A stretch of 64,000 bases of DNA from Anaeromyxobacter oryzae. Its GTDB lineage: Bacteria; Myxococcota; Myxococcia; Myxococcales; Anaeromyxobacteraceae. The notes beneath the pieces were generated by a model that worked only from the letters and a program-made list of their open reading frames with translations, did no database searches and had not been told where the DNA came from. The stretch is from NCBI RefSeq assembly GCF_023169945.1, contig NZ_AP025591.1:4832481-4896480 (forward strand). The letters run 5' to 3'. The position numbers were made by a program, and so were the translations under genes. Shown here piece by piece: positions 40,405 to 49,336 of the stretch (within the stretch, counting starts at the first letter, position 1; each line of letters begins with the position of its first letter).

Positions 40405-40971
40405 ATGAGACCTGCCTTCAAGCGCTTTGCGATCTTCCTCGCCGCCCTGGCGCTCGCGGGGTGCCCGCGCCACCGCACGTACCACAACCCCGACATGGAC
40501 TTCGGCGCGGTCAAGACGATCGCGGTCCTGCCGTTCTGGAACCTCAGCAAGGACCCGCAGGGCGCCGATCGCGTCCGCGACGTCTTCGTCAACGCGCTCC
40601 TCTCCACGAACTCCGTGTACGTCGTGCCCACCGGCGAGGTCGCGCGCGCGGTGCAGCGGCTCAACATCTCGACGCCGACCCCGTCGTCGGACGAGGTCAT
40701 GAAGCTCTGCTCCATGCTGAAGGCGGACGCGGTCGTCGTCGGCGTGCTCAAGGAGTACGGAGAGGTCCGGACGTCCTCGGCGACGGCGAACGTCGTCGCG
40801 CTCAGCCTCCAGATGCAGGACGGAGGCACCGGGAAGGTCATCTGGGCGGGCGCCTCGTCCAAGGGTGGCGTCGGCTGGAGTGCGCGTCTGCTCGGCTCCA
40901 CCGGCGGAGAGCCGGTGAACGACGTGACGGAGCAGGCGGTCGATGATCTGCTCGAGCAGCTCTTCAAGTAG
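40405..40971 (+). CDS. CsgG/LpoB-like lipoprotein, single domain
   Basis: 188 residues, canonical lipobox LALAGCPR (Cys20). The mature part begins VKTIAVLPFWNLSKDP, then FVNALLSTNSVYVVPTGEVARAVQ and ADAVVVGVLKEYGEV. This is the alpha/beta pattern of the CsgG/LpoB-type periplasmic lipoprotein fold (AVLPF-N near the start, then a regulated helix and YVVP-type strand). CsgG forms the curli secretion pore, LpoB activates peptidoglycan synthesis. Its place between an outer-membrane barrel and a second such lipoprotein, in an omcS cluster, suggests a secretion or wall-passage role. Its 3' end overlaps the next gene by 29 nt. Confidence 0.75.
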   Translation: MRPAFKRFAIFLAALALAGCPRHRTYHNPDMDFGAVKTIAVLPFWNLSKDPQGADRVRDVFVNALLSTNSVYVVPTGEVARAVQRLNISTPTPSSDEVMKLCSMLKADAVVVGVLKEYGEVRTSSATANVVALSLQMQDGGTGKVIWAGASSKGGVGWSARLLGSTGGEPVNDVTEQAVDDLLEQLFK

Positions 40972-42067
40972 CCGGCTCGGGTGGCGCGGCGCGGTCGTGG
41001 TCGTCGCGGCGCTCGTCGCGTGCCGCCACGGGCAGCGGCCGATGCCTGCTCCGTTCAAGCTCGCGGTGTTCCCGGTCCAGAACGCCTCCGGCGGCACCGC
41101 GCCGATCCGGCCGCTCACCGAGGCGCTGGACGCGGCGCTCGGCGCGCGCGGGCTCGAGGTCGTCCCCCGCGGCAACCTCGACGCGGTGCTGGCGCAGCAC
41201 CGGATGCGCTTCACGGGGGGCGTGGATCGCCCCATGGCGAAGGTGCTGCGGGAGGAGCTGGGCGTCGACGCCATGCTCGTGCCCACGCTGGAGCAGCACG
41301 TCGCGGACGCGCCCCCGAAGATCGCGATGGGCGTGCGGCTCGTCGGGACCGGGGAGCGCCCCGTCGTGCTCTGGGCGGATGCCGTCGCGCGGTCCGGCAA
41401 CGACGCGCCCGGGCTGCTCGCGCGCGGCCTCGTGACGAGCAGCGGCGAGCTGGACCGGACGGTCGTCGCGGAGGTGGCGCGCCGGGTCGAGGCGTACGTC
41501 TCGAAGGGTGCGGCGGGCGACTCCTGCGGCGACGCGGGCCGGTTCCAGCCGCGCCGCGTCTTCCGCGCGCCGGTGCTCGACGACGTCGGCCGGCGAAGCA
41601 TCGCGGTGCTGCCCTTCATAAACGACACGCCCCGGCGGTCCGCGAGCGACGTGATCCTCGGCCAGTTCGTGGCGCAGCTCGCGCGGTCGGGATCCTTCGA
41701 GGTGCTCGACCCCGGCTTCGTCCGCGAGGAGCTGCTCGGGCACCGCATCGTCCTCGAGGGTGGCGTCTCGGTGGACAACGCGATGGCGCTCCTCTCGCTG
41801 CTCAACGCCGATCTGGTGCTCTCGGGGTACGTCCGGCAGTACGTCGGCGGCCAGGGGGCCCCGAGGGTCGAGTTCACGGCCTACGTGCTCGACCGGCGGA
41901 CGCAGGAGCTGGTCTGGTCGTCCTCGTCGCTCGGGGAAGGGAACGACGGCGTGTTCTTCTTCGGCGCCGGACGCGTCCACACGGCGAGTGCGCTCTCCTG
42001 TCGCATGGTCAGGGGAGTCGTGGACCACATCGTCGGCCGGCGGGGACCGCTCGGACCGGCCGACTAG
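40943..42067 (+). CDS. Tandem CsgG/LpoB-like lipoprotein
   Basis: 374 residues. Hydrophobic leader with lipobox ALVACRH after an odd Ser run, then two successive copies of the same domain: FKLAVFPVQNASGG...GLEVVPRGNLDAVLAQ (about 38-180) and RSIAVLPFINDTPR...SFEVLDPGFVREELL (about 215-370). Each is followed by a VDAML/ADLVL-type strand. It is thus a duplicated relative of the preceding gene. The start lies 29 nt inside that gene, implying coupled translation. A CsgG-like pair may build a heteromeric outer-membrane secretion complex for the filament. This is inference from fold-level similarity only. Confidence 0.75.
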   Translation: MICSSSSSSSRLGWRGAVVVVAALVACRHGQRPMPAPFKLAVFPVQNASGGTAPIRPLTEALDAALGARGLEVVPRGNLDAVLAQHRMRFTGGVDRPMAKVLREELGVDAMLVPTLEQHVADAPPKIAMGVRLVGTGERPVVLWADAVARSGNDAPGLLARGLVTSSGELDRTVVAEVARRVEAYVSKGAAGDSCGDAGRFQPRRVFRAPVLDDVGRRSIAVLPFINDTPRRSASDVILGQFVAQLARSGSFEVLDPGFVREELLGHRIVLEGGVSVDNAMALLSLLNADLVLSGYVRQYVGGQGAPRVEFTAYVLDRRTQELVWSSSSLGEGNDGVFFFGAGRVHTASALSCRMVRGVVDHIVGRRGPLGPAD

Positions 42068-42126
42068 CGCCAGAGATCCGTGGAAATGTTCCCCCGACCG
42101 CAAACCTTGCAGGTCGCACCGGTGGT

Positions 42127-42261
42127 GGCGCACTTCCCGCGCGGGTTTGGCAATCCAACGTCCCGAAATTGCGGGAATTCCATGAAGACCGACGGGCACG
42201 TCCAATGAATGGCTGCTGCGAACTCTCCCGAATCTCCCGCCGCAACTGAGATAGGTCAAAA
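42127..42261 (+). promoter_or_regulatory. Possible sigma-54 promoter and leader before the parvulin gene
   Basis: GGCGCACTTCCCGC at 42127..42140 has GG-N10-GC spacing but lacks the TT of TTGC, so it is weak. GGTCGCACCGG just upstream resembles the enhancer half-site. The leader has a small inverted repeat TCCCG / CGGGA at about 42161..42176. An independent start for the 42-52 kb operon is plausible. Confidence 0.3.
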
Positions 42262-44001
42262 ATGATCCCTGCGACGCTCCTCGCGCTCCTCGCCACCGCC
42301 GCGCCCGCCGAGCCCCCCTCCGCGCGCGTGTTCCTGAAGGCGGCCGCGGCCGCCGCCCCGAGCTGCCGCGCCACCCGCGTCGACGACAGGCTCGTCCGCG
42401 TGGCCCTGTTCTCGCCGGAGTCCGAGGAGTGCCCGGTCGCGAAGGTCGCCGACGAGGTGATCGTGCTCCGCGACCTCGCGCAGGCGCTGGAGCTCGGTCA
42501 CCTCCAGCGGCCGGCGCACGCGGCGGCGCCCGCGCGTCGTCCGGACATGGACTTCACCCCGGCGCTCGACCGGATCATCGCGACCCGGCTCCTGATCCAG
42601 GAGGCGCGCGAGATGCGGATCGACGCCGACCCGAAGTTCCGGTCGGCCGTCGACGACTTCAAGGCGTCGCGGCTCCGCACGATGCTCCAGCGCGAGGCGA
42701 CCCGCGGGGTGAAGCCGGATCCGGCCGAGGTCGAGCGGCTCTACCGCGACGCCGTCCGGGAGTGGAAGATCAAGTCGATCCTCCTCGAGAAGGAGGACGC
42801 CGCGAAGGCGTTCCAGGCGGCGCTGAAGGCCGGCGGGAGCTTCGACGCGCTCGCGAAGAAGTACGTGGCCGACAAGAAGGCCAAGGGAGGCGGGCCCGCC
42901 GAGTTCGTGCCCCCGAAGCAGATCCTCCCGGAGATCAAGGACGCGCTGCAGGGCGCGAAGCCGGGCGTCCCCGTCGGGCCGGTCAAGATCGCGAGCGGCT
43001 GGGTCATGCTGCGCATCGACGGGACCCGGTATCCCCCCGGCGACGCCGCCGCCCGCGAGCAGGCGCGCGCGCAGTCGATCGCGCGCAAGGAGCGCGAGGC
43101 GGTCCGCAGCTTCTACCAGTCCCTCGTCGCGCGCTACGCGAACGTGGACGCGCCGCTCCTGAAGCAGCTCGACTTCGAGGCGAACGGCGAGAAGGGCTTC
43201 AAGGCGCTCCTCGAGGACAAGCGGCCGCTCGCGACCATCCGCGGCGAGAAGCCGATCACGGTCGGCGACCTCACCCGCGAGGTCTCGATGAAGTTCTTCC
43301 ACGGCCTGGAGACCCCGATCCAGCAGCGCCGCGTGAACCGCGAGAAGAACGACACCTTCGAGATGCTCCTCGGGGCCCGGCTCTTCGCGAAGGAGGCCTC
43401 CGCGCGGAAGCTCGACGCGCGCCCCGAGTTCCTCCGCCCGGTCGAGGAGTACGAGCGCGGGCTCACGTTCGACACCTTCGTCGAGAAGGTGATCGCCCCG
43501 GACGTGAAGGTGACGGAGCAGGACGCCCAGCGCTACTACGAGCAGCACAAGGGCGAGTTCACCGCGCCGCAGATGTACAAGCTCGACGGCCTCGCGTTCC
43601 GGACGATGCCCGAGGCGCAGGCCGCCCTGGACAAGCTCAAGGCGGGCACCGACTTCGTGTGGATGCAGTCCTCCGCCCCCGGTCAGATCGAGCCGGAGAA
43701 GCGGAAGCTGCAGCTCGACGGCCGGACCCTCAGCGCGTCGATGATGCCGCGCGAGCTCGCGCAGGCGCTCGCCGGCTCGCGGTCCGGTGAGTACCGGCTC
43801 TTCGCGGCGTCCGACGCGGAGGCCTACGTGATCCGCGTCATCGAGCAGACGCCGCCCGCGGCGCAGCCGTACGTCGACGCGCGCGAGACCATCGCGAAGA
43901 AGCTCTGGAACGAGCGGCTCGCGGTCGCGATGCGCGACTACGCGGACAAGCTCCGCAAGGCGCAGCCGGTCGAGGTGCTCATCACGAGGGTGTCGCTGTG
44001 A
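42262..44001 (+). CDS. Periplasmic peptidyl-prolyl isomerase/chaperone with two parvulin-like domains
   Basis: 579 residues, short hydrophobic N-terminus, SurA/PpiD-like architecture. A helical N-terminal part contains LDRIIATRLLIQEAREM and KPDPAEVERLYRD. A first parvulin-like unit (about 165-255) has GGSFDALAKKYVADK, GGGPAEFVP and GPVKIASGWVMLRI. A second helical block follows, and a second unit (about 425-530) has VTEQDAQRYYEQHKGEFTAP. Both active-site regions are divergent, so foldase rather than isomerase activity may dominate. In a cytochrome-filament cluster it would hold apo- or holo-cytochromes during export. Its stop overlaps the next start (GTGA). Confidence 0.85.
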   Translation: MIPATLLALLATAAPAEPPSARVFLKAAAAAAPSCRATRVDDRLVRVALFSPESEECPVAKVADEVIVLRDLAQALELGHLQRPAHAAAPARRPDMDFTPALDRIIATRLLIQEAREMRIDADPKFRSAVDDFKASRLRTMLQREATRGVKPDPAEVERLYRDAVREWKIKSILLEKEDAAKAFQAALKAGGSFDALAKKYVADKKAKGGGPAEFVPPKQILPEIKDALQGAKPGVPVGPVKIASGWVMLRIDGTRYPPGDAAAREQARAQSIARKEREAVRSFYQSLVARYANVDAPLLKQLDFEANGEKGFKALLEDKRPLATIRGEKPITVGDLTREVSMKFFHGLETPIQQRRVNREKNDTFEMLLGARLFAKEASARKLDARPEFLRPVEEYERGLTFDTFVEKVIAPDVKVTEQDAQRYYEQHKGEFTAPQMYKLDGLAFRTMPEAQAALDKLKAGTDFVWMQSSAPGQIEPEKRKLQLDGRTLSASMMPRELAQALAGSRSGEYRLFAASDAEAYVIRVIEQTPPAAQPYVDARETIAKKLWNERLAVAMRDYADKLRKAQPVEVLITRVSL

Positions 44002-45998
44002 CGAGGGGCCGAGTCATGCCGGATGTCTCCGGGGACGCGCGTCGAGCCGGCGGTGCGGTCCGGATCGTCGCGCTCGCGCTGGCGGTCGCGGCGCTGCCCT
44101 CGGTGGCGGTCGCCGACAAGAAGTTCAAGCAGAAGGAGTGCCTCGACTGCCACACGAAGCAGGCGGACCAGTACGCCGGGTACAAGTACGCCCACCCGGC
44201 GGTCCGCGAGCGGAAGTGCGAGGAGTGCCACCTGCGGCACGGCCTCGTCCCCAAGCTGCTGCTGAAGGAGTCGGGGAACGGGTTCTGTTACCGGTGCCAC
44301 AAGCGCGAGACCATCGGGATGGACAAGGCGAACGTCCACTCCGTGCTCCGCAAGGGCTCGTGCACGGCCTGCCACGACGCGCACGGCTCGAACGTGCCCC
44401 ACATGCTGAAGGGCGACGCGGAGAACGCGTGCTTCTCCTGCCACGACAGGAAGCCCTTCCAGAAGAAGGTGGTCCACGCCGTCGTCGCGAAGGACGGCTG
44501 CCGTGCGTGCCACCTGGCGCATGCGTCCGCGGAGAAGAAGCTGCTGTCCGCGCCCCAGGCGGCGCTGTGCGGACGCTGCCACGCGGCGACCTCGCCCGGC
44601 TTCCAGAAGGCGCACGCGAAGTACCCGGTCGCCACCTGCACGGGATGCCACGACCCGCACTCGGCGACGAGGCCCAAGCTCCTGAAGGAGTCGATCCACC
44701 CGCCGGTCGCCGGGTCCGAGTGTGACTCCTGCCACGCGGCTCCCACGGCGGCGAAGCCCTTCGCGGTGTCCGACGAGGGCGGGAAGCTCTGCGCCAACTG
44801 CCACGACGCCGCGGGCCTCGACCGCGGCGCGAAGCTGCAGCACGCGCCGGTGAAGAAGCTCGAGTGCCTGGCCTGCCACGACCCGCACGCCTCCGACGCT
44901 CCGAAGCTCGCTCGCGCCGCCGGCACGGATCTCTGCGCCCGGTGTCACGCGAACCTGGCACGCAAGTTCGTGATCCCGCACAAGCCGGTGAGCAGCGCGC
45001 AGGGTTGCCGGACCTGCCACGCGCCCCACGGCGCGAACGAGAAGAACCTGCTCGCGAAGAAGCCGGGGGTGCTCTGCGCGTCCTGTCACGCGAAGACGAT
45101 CCAGGCGGGAACCGCGCACAAGGTGAGCCACCCGCCGTTCACGGACGGGGACTGCACGACGTGCCACGATCCGCACGGCTCCGACCAGAAGGGCATGATC
45201 GTCGCCCGCCAGGACAAGCTCTGCTTCGAGTGTCACTCGGACGCCGAGCAGAAGTTCATGAAGGCCCACGTGCACCGGCCGGTGCTGGACGGGAACTGCA
45301 CCGCGTGTCACGACCCGCACGGCGGCGATCAGCCGAAGCTCCTCAGGGAGAAGGGCTGGCGCCTGTGCCAGGGGTGTCACGAGCCGCTGTTCAAGGAGGC
45401 GGGCGCGACGAACCACAAGCCGTTCAACGACGGCGCCTGCCTCGACTGCCACGACCCGCACGGCTCGAGCTCGCCCGGGCTGCTCGTCACCGACCAGAAG
45501 ACGCTCTGCCTCAAGTGTCACGCGAAGACGAAGGAGGCGCTCCAGTCGGCGAGCGTGCACGCGCCGTTCGCCGCGGGTGAGTGCACCAGGTGCCACAACC
45601 CGCACAAGGCGGGGATGAAGAGCCTGCTCGTCGGGAAGGCGCCGGATCTCTGCGTCTCGTGCCACACGGCGCTCCAGCAGCGGCTCGCGGCCGCGGGCGA
45701 GACGAAGCACCCGCCGGTCGAGGACTGCCTCTCCTGCCACCAGCCGCACGGCGGGAAGAAGCCGAGGCTGCTCGACCAGGGCATCTCGGAGGTGTGCGAT
45801 CAGTGCCACCAGACGGCGGACGCCGCGTTCGCGAACGCGCACCTCGGGATCGACGCCCGGAAGATCGCGTGCGCGAGCTGCCACGACCCACACACGTCGA
45901 AGGACAAGAAGCTGTTCAAGGGCATGGTGCACATGCCGTTCGTCGCCCGGCAGTGCGACAGCTGCCACGTCGCCACCGTCAAGGACGAGGTGAAGTGA
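43998..45998 (+). CDS. 26-heme c-type cytochrome (doubled CXXCH repeats)
   Basis: 666 residues with a signal peptide and, by my count, 26 CXXCH motifs, about one heme per 25 residues. The repeats alternate LCxxCH and CxxCHDPHG with HxPV between, as in CTACHDPHGGDQPKLL and CLDCHDPHGSSSPGLL. This is the doubled-CXXCH cytochrome family. Such a string of hemes would act as an elongated molecular wire across the periplasm or through a barrel. GTG start at 43998 overlaps the upstream stop; an ATG at 44016 is the alternative. Translation is chained into the next gene by TGATG. Confidence 0.9.
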   Translation: MTRGRVMPDVSGDARRAGGAVRIVALALAVAALPSVAVADKKFKQKECLDCHTKQADQYAGYKYAHPAVRERKCEECHLRHGLVPKLLLKESGNGFCYRCHKRETIGMDKANVHSVLRKGSCTACHDAHGSNVPHMLKGDAENACFSCHDRKPFQKKVVHAVVAKDGCRACHLAHASAEKKLLSAPQAALCGRCHAATSPGFQKAHAKYPVATCTGCHDPHSATRPKLLKESIHPPVAGSECDSCHAAPTAAKPFAVSDEGGKLCANCHDAAGLDRGAKLQHAPVKKLECLACHDPHASDAPKLARAAGTDLCARCHANLARKFVIPHKPVSSAQGCRTCHAPHGANEKNLLAKKPGVLCASCHAKTIQAGTAHKVSHPPFTDGDCTTCHDPHGSDQKGMIVARQDKLCFECHSDAEQKFMKAHVHRPVLDGNCTACHDPHGGDQPKLLREKGWRLCQGCHEPLFKEAGATNHKPFNDGACLDCHDPHGSSSPGLLVTDQKTLCLKCHAKTKEALQSASVHAPFAAGECTRCHNPHKAGMKSLLVGKAPDLCVSCHTALQQRLAAAGETKHPPVEDCLSCHQPHGGKKPRLLDQGISEVCDQCHQTADAAFANAHLGIDARKIACASCHDPHTSKDKKLFKGMVHMPFVARQCDSCHVATVKDEVK

Positions 45999-47356
45999 TG
46001 AGCCCGAGAGCTGCCCTCCTCGCCCTCGCGGCCGTCGCCCTCGTCGCGCCGGCCGCCGCGGCGCCGCCGCCCACGAAGAAGCCGGCCCCGGCCGCCGCGA
46101 CCCCGAAGCCCGCCGCGCCGGCGGCGGCGGCGACGCCCGCGAAGCCGGCCCCGCCGGCGGCGCCGCAGTCCGCGTTCAAGCTGAAGAACGGCGCGAACGG
46201 CACGGTCTGCCTCGAGTGCCACTCCGACTTCGCGCAGCGGCTCGCGCAGCCGTCGGTGCACACGCCCGTGAAGGCGCGCGACTGCGTGGGGTGCCACAAC
46301 CCGCACGCGTCCTCGCACCCGAAGCTGCTCGCGGCCGAGCCCGCGGCCGTGTGCGCGACCTGCCACGACGTGGTCCCGAAGACCCCGAAGAGCTCCCACA
46401 AGCCCGTGGCGGAGGGGCGCTGCACCGACTGCCACGATCCCCACGCCTCCGGCTTCAAGTTCAACCTCGTGCGGGGCGGGACCGAGCTCTGCGCCGGCTG
46501 CCACGCCGCGATCACCGACCCCGCCGCGAGCGCGAAGGTGAAGCACCGCCCGGTGGAGCAGGGCTGCACCGTCTGCCACGAGCCGCACGGCTCCGCGACG
46601 GCGGCGTCGCTGCTCAAGTCCGACGTGCCCGCCCTCTGCCTGGGCTGCCACAACGTCGAATCCGCGCCGATCGCGAAGAAGCACATGGGCTACCCGGTGA
46701 AGCTGGCGCGCTGCACGACCTGCCACGATCCGCACGGGTCGAGCAACTCCGGGCTGCTCTACGCGAACGTCCACCCGCCCGTCGCGAAGGGCATGTGCTC
46801 GATGTGCCACGAGCCCGCGACCTCGGCCACCCCGCTCAAGACCCGCCAGCAGGGCGCCGCGCTCTGCCGCGGGTGCCACGCGCAGCGGATGGGGCAGATG
46901 CTCGACAAGAACCGGGTGCACCTGCCGGTCGCCCAGGGCGCGTGCCTCGCCTGCCACGGCCCCCACGCCTCGAAGCAGAAGGGCCTGGTGCGCGCGAACA
47001 TGGTGGTCGCCTGCGGCGCCTGCCACGCGGACACGATCCGGCGCCAGCAGCTCTCGCCGACGAAGCACAAGCCCATCGCCCAGGGCGAGTGCACGCAGTG
47101 CCACGACCCGCACTCGTCCGATGCGCCGCTCAACTTCGTGAACCCCGACGGCATCGAGCTCTGCGGCAAGTGCCACGACTGGCAGAAGCACTCGACGCAC
47201 CCGATCGGCGACACGAAGAAGGATCCGCGGAACCGGAACCTCACGCTCGAGTGCTCGAGCTGTCACCGCGCGCACGGGACGGGCGCCAAGCACCTGCTCC
47301 CGTACGCGAAGACGACCGACCTCTGCACGAAGTGCCACCAGCAGTACCGGAGGTGA
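45998..47356 (+). CDS. 16-heme c-type cytochrome (doubled CXXCH repeats)
   Basis: 452 residues: signal peptide, a Pro/Ala/Lys-rich linker of about 40 residues, then 16 CXXCH in the same LCxxCH/CxxCHDPHG alternation as the preceding gene (CTDCHDPHASGF, CTTCHDPHGSSN, CTQCHDPHSSD). It is evidently a shorter paralogue, joined to it by a 1-nt stop/start overlap, and to the next gene in the same way. The linker suggests tethering away from a membrane or wall. Probably pairs with the 26-heme protein as a periplasmic relay feeding the barrel or the filament. Confidence 0.9.
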   Translation: MSPRAALLALAAVALVAPAAAAPPPTKKPAPAAATPKPAAPAAAATPAKPAPPAAPQSAFKLKNGANGTVCLECHSDFAQRLAQPSVHTPVKARDCVGCHNPHASSHPKLLAAEPAAVCATCHDVVPKTPKSSHKPVAEGRCTDCHDPHASGFKFNLVRGGTELCAGCHAAITDPAASAKVKHRPVEQGCTVCHEPHGSATAASLLKSDVPALCLGCHNVESAPIAKKHMGYPVKLARCTTCHDPHGSSNSGLLYANVHPPVAKGMCSMCHEPATSATPLKTRQQGAALCRGCHAQRMGQMLDKNRVHLPVAQGACLACHGPHASKQKGLVRANMVVACGACHADTIRRQQLSPTKHKPIAQGECTQCHDPHSSDAPLNFVNPDGIELCGKCHDWQKHSTHPIGDTKKDPRNRNLTLECSSCHRAHGTGAKHLLPYAKTTDLCTKCHQQYRR

Positions 47357-48267
47357 TGGCGGTGCGCTCCCTCTCGAAGACAGCCGTCCTCGTCGCGCTC
47401 GCCGCGACGCTCCCCGGGACCGCGCACGGCGCGGCGCCCGCGGCGGGGTTGAAGTACCAGCGGACGATCTACTCCGACGCCGCCGACGTGGCGCTCCGGC
47501 GCCCCGAGGGCGTCGCGTGCGACGACCGGGGCGCGGTGGTCGTCGCCGACACCGGCAACGCCCGCCTCCTCGTCTTCACGTGGAAGGACGGCGCGCTCGA
47601 CGCCGGCACGCAGGTGAAGCTCGCGCAGCTGCCGTACCCCGTCCGCGTCCAGATCGACAGCAAGGGGTTCGTCCTCGCGCTGGACCGCCGCGCGAGGCGC
47701 ATCGTGCGCGTGGATGCGAAGGGCGCGTTCGCGGGCTATCTCGAGCCGCAGGGGGCGTCCTCGAACCCGGTCACCCCCGCGGCGTTCAGGCTCGACGCGG
47801 CGGACAACGCGTACGTCCTCGACGTGGTGGCCGGGAAGGTGCTCGTCGTCTCGGCCGAGGGGAAGGTCACGCGGGAGCTGCCGCTCCCGAAGGCGTCCGG
47901 CCTCACCGACGTGGCGGTGGACGCGAGCGGGCGCATCTACCTCGTGGACGCGGTGACGGCGGTGGTGTTCGCGGCGGATCCGAAGGCGACCGCGTTCCAG
48001 CCGCTGTCGACCAGCCTGAAGGAGCTGATCAACTTCCCCGCCTACCTGACGCCCGACAACCGCGGGAAGCTGTACCTCGTCGATCAGAACGGGAACGCGG
48101 TCGTGAAGCTCGGCGTCGACGGCACCTTCCTCGGGCGGGAGCTCGCCATGGGATGGGACGACGGCGCGGTGTACTACCCGGCGCAGCTCTGCATCGACGC
48201 AGGGGGCGACGCGTTCCTCGCCGACCGGAACAACAACCGGGTCCAGATCTTCCAGCTGCCGCGGTGA
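47356..48267 (+). CDS. NHL-repeat beta-propeller, secreted
   Basis: 303 residues: signal peptide, then NHL repeats forming a six-bladed-type propeller: RRPEGVACDDRGAVVVADTG, YPVRVQIDSKGFVLALD, LTDVAVDASGRIYLVD, FPAYLTPDNRGKLYLVDQ and YYPAQLCIDAGGDAFLAD, ending NNNRVQIFQLPR. Chained to the 16-heme gene by TGATG. NHL proteins recur beside extracellular cytochrome genes and are presumed scaffolds, which is inference. Confidence 0.87.
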   Translation: MAVRSLSKTAVLVALAATLPGTAHGAAPAAGLKYQRTIYSDAADVALRRPEGVACDDRGAVVVADTGNARLLVFTWKDGALDAGTQVKLAQLPYPVRVQIDSKGFVLALDRRARRIVRVDAKGAFAGYLEPQGASSNPVTPAAFRLDAADNAYVLDVVAGKVLVVSAEGKVTRELPLPKASGLTDVAVDASGRIYLVDAVTAVVFAADPKATAFQPLSTSLKELINFPAYLTPDNRGKLYLVDQNGNAVVKLGVDGTFLGRELAMGWDDGAVYYPAQLCIDAGGDAFLADRNNNRVQIFQLPR

Positions 48268-48276
48268 CGGGCCGCG

Positions 48277-49311
48277 ATGCTCGCGCTCGGCCCCGCCCTC
48301 GCGCTCGCGCTCGCCGCGGTCCCGCCCCCCGCGGTGGCCCCGGCGAGCGCCGCGGCGGCGCAGCCTCCCGCGCAGCCCACCGTCGAGGCCACGTTCGAGC
48401 ACGACCTCGTGACGCCGACCGGCCTCGTGCGCCTGACGTGGCCGAGCATCTCGTACGACCGGGAGAACGGGGAGATCTTCGTCGCGGCCGAGGGCTTCGT
48501 CCGCATCTTCGATGCCTCCGGCATGGAGGTTCACCGGTTCGGCGACGACGGCTCGCTGGGGAACGTGTCGCGCGCCGTGGTCCTGGAGGACGGCGCCATC
48601 GTCGTCCTCACCACGCTGAACGGGAGGCGCGCCTACTTCCGGTGCGACTTCAGGGGCGAGCCGACCGAGCAGTTCGGCCTCACGGGGCTGCCGCAGGAGC
48701 TCGCGGACTTCAACCCGGACCAGATGGTGTACCGCGACGGCGCCCTGTACTTCGCCGAGCGGGGCACGATGCGCGTCGTCGTGACGGACCTCTCCGGCGC
48801 GTTCCGCCGGTCGGTCGCGCTGCGCGATCTCGTGGCGACCGCGATCGTGGGGGACACGGATCGGAAGCCCCCCGCCGGCATGGACGCGTTCAACGTGGAC
48901 GGGTCGGGGAACCTGCTGTTCACGATGTCCACGATGTTCGCCGCCGGCGTCGTCTCGCCGGCGGGCGAGGTTCGCCTCTTCGGCTCGCGCGGGAGCCGGC
49001 CCGGCAAGTTCAACATCATCGGCGGCATCGACGCGGACGAGCGCGGGTACGTCTTCGTCACCGATCGCCTCCGGAGCGTCGTGTCGGTGTGGGATGGCCA
49101 GCTCCGTCACCTGGGCGACTTCGGCTACCGCGGCGACGACCCGTCGAACCTGCTCACGCCGTACGAGATCGCGGTCGGGAACGGTCACGTGTTCGTCGCG
49201 CAGGCCGGCAAGCGCGGCGTGAAGGTGTTCCGCGTGCGGCTCGTGGTTCCCGAGCCTCCGAAGCCGCCGCCGCCGGGACCGCAGCCGCTCGGCGCGCGGG
49301 CGGCGCCGTGA
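48277..49311 (+). CDS. NHL/SMP-30-like beta-propeller, secreted (paralogue of 62570)
   Basis: 344 residues with a signal peptide and a Pro-rich end. Propeller strands include LTWPSISYDRENGEIFVAAE and PGKFNIIGGIDADERGYVFV, then VSVWDGQLRHLGDFGYRGDD. Homologous over its length to the protein at 62570..63622 (shared GRP/GSTPGKFN, ADERGY, FGYRG, VFVAQ-G, RGVxVFRV), which itself precedes the second OmcS-like gene. This strengthens the link between this family and OmcS-type cytochromes. Starts 9 nt after the previous gene. Confidence 0.85.
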   Translation: MLALGPALALALAAVPPPAVAPASAAAAQPPAQPTVEATFEHDLVTPTGLVRLTWPSISYDRENGEIFVAAEGFVRIFDASGMEVHRFGDDGSLGNVSRAVVLEDGAIVVLTTLNGRRAYFRCDFRGEPTEQFGLTGLPQELADFNPDQMVYRDGALYFAERGTMRVVVTDLSGAFRRSVALRDLVATAIVGDTDRKPPAGMDAFNVDGSGNLLFTMSTMFAAGVVSPAGEVRLFGSRGSRPGKFNIIGGIDADERGYVFVTDRLRSVVSVWDGQLRHLGDFGYRGDDPSNLLTPYEIAVGNGHVFVAQAGKRGVKVFRVRLVVPEPPKPPPPGPQPLGARAAP

Positions 49312-49336
49312 GGGCAAGCGCGTCGGGGGAGGGACG

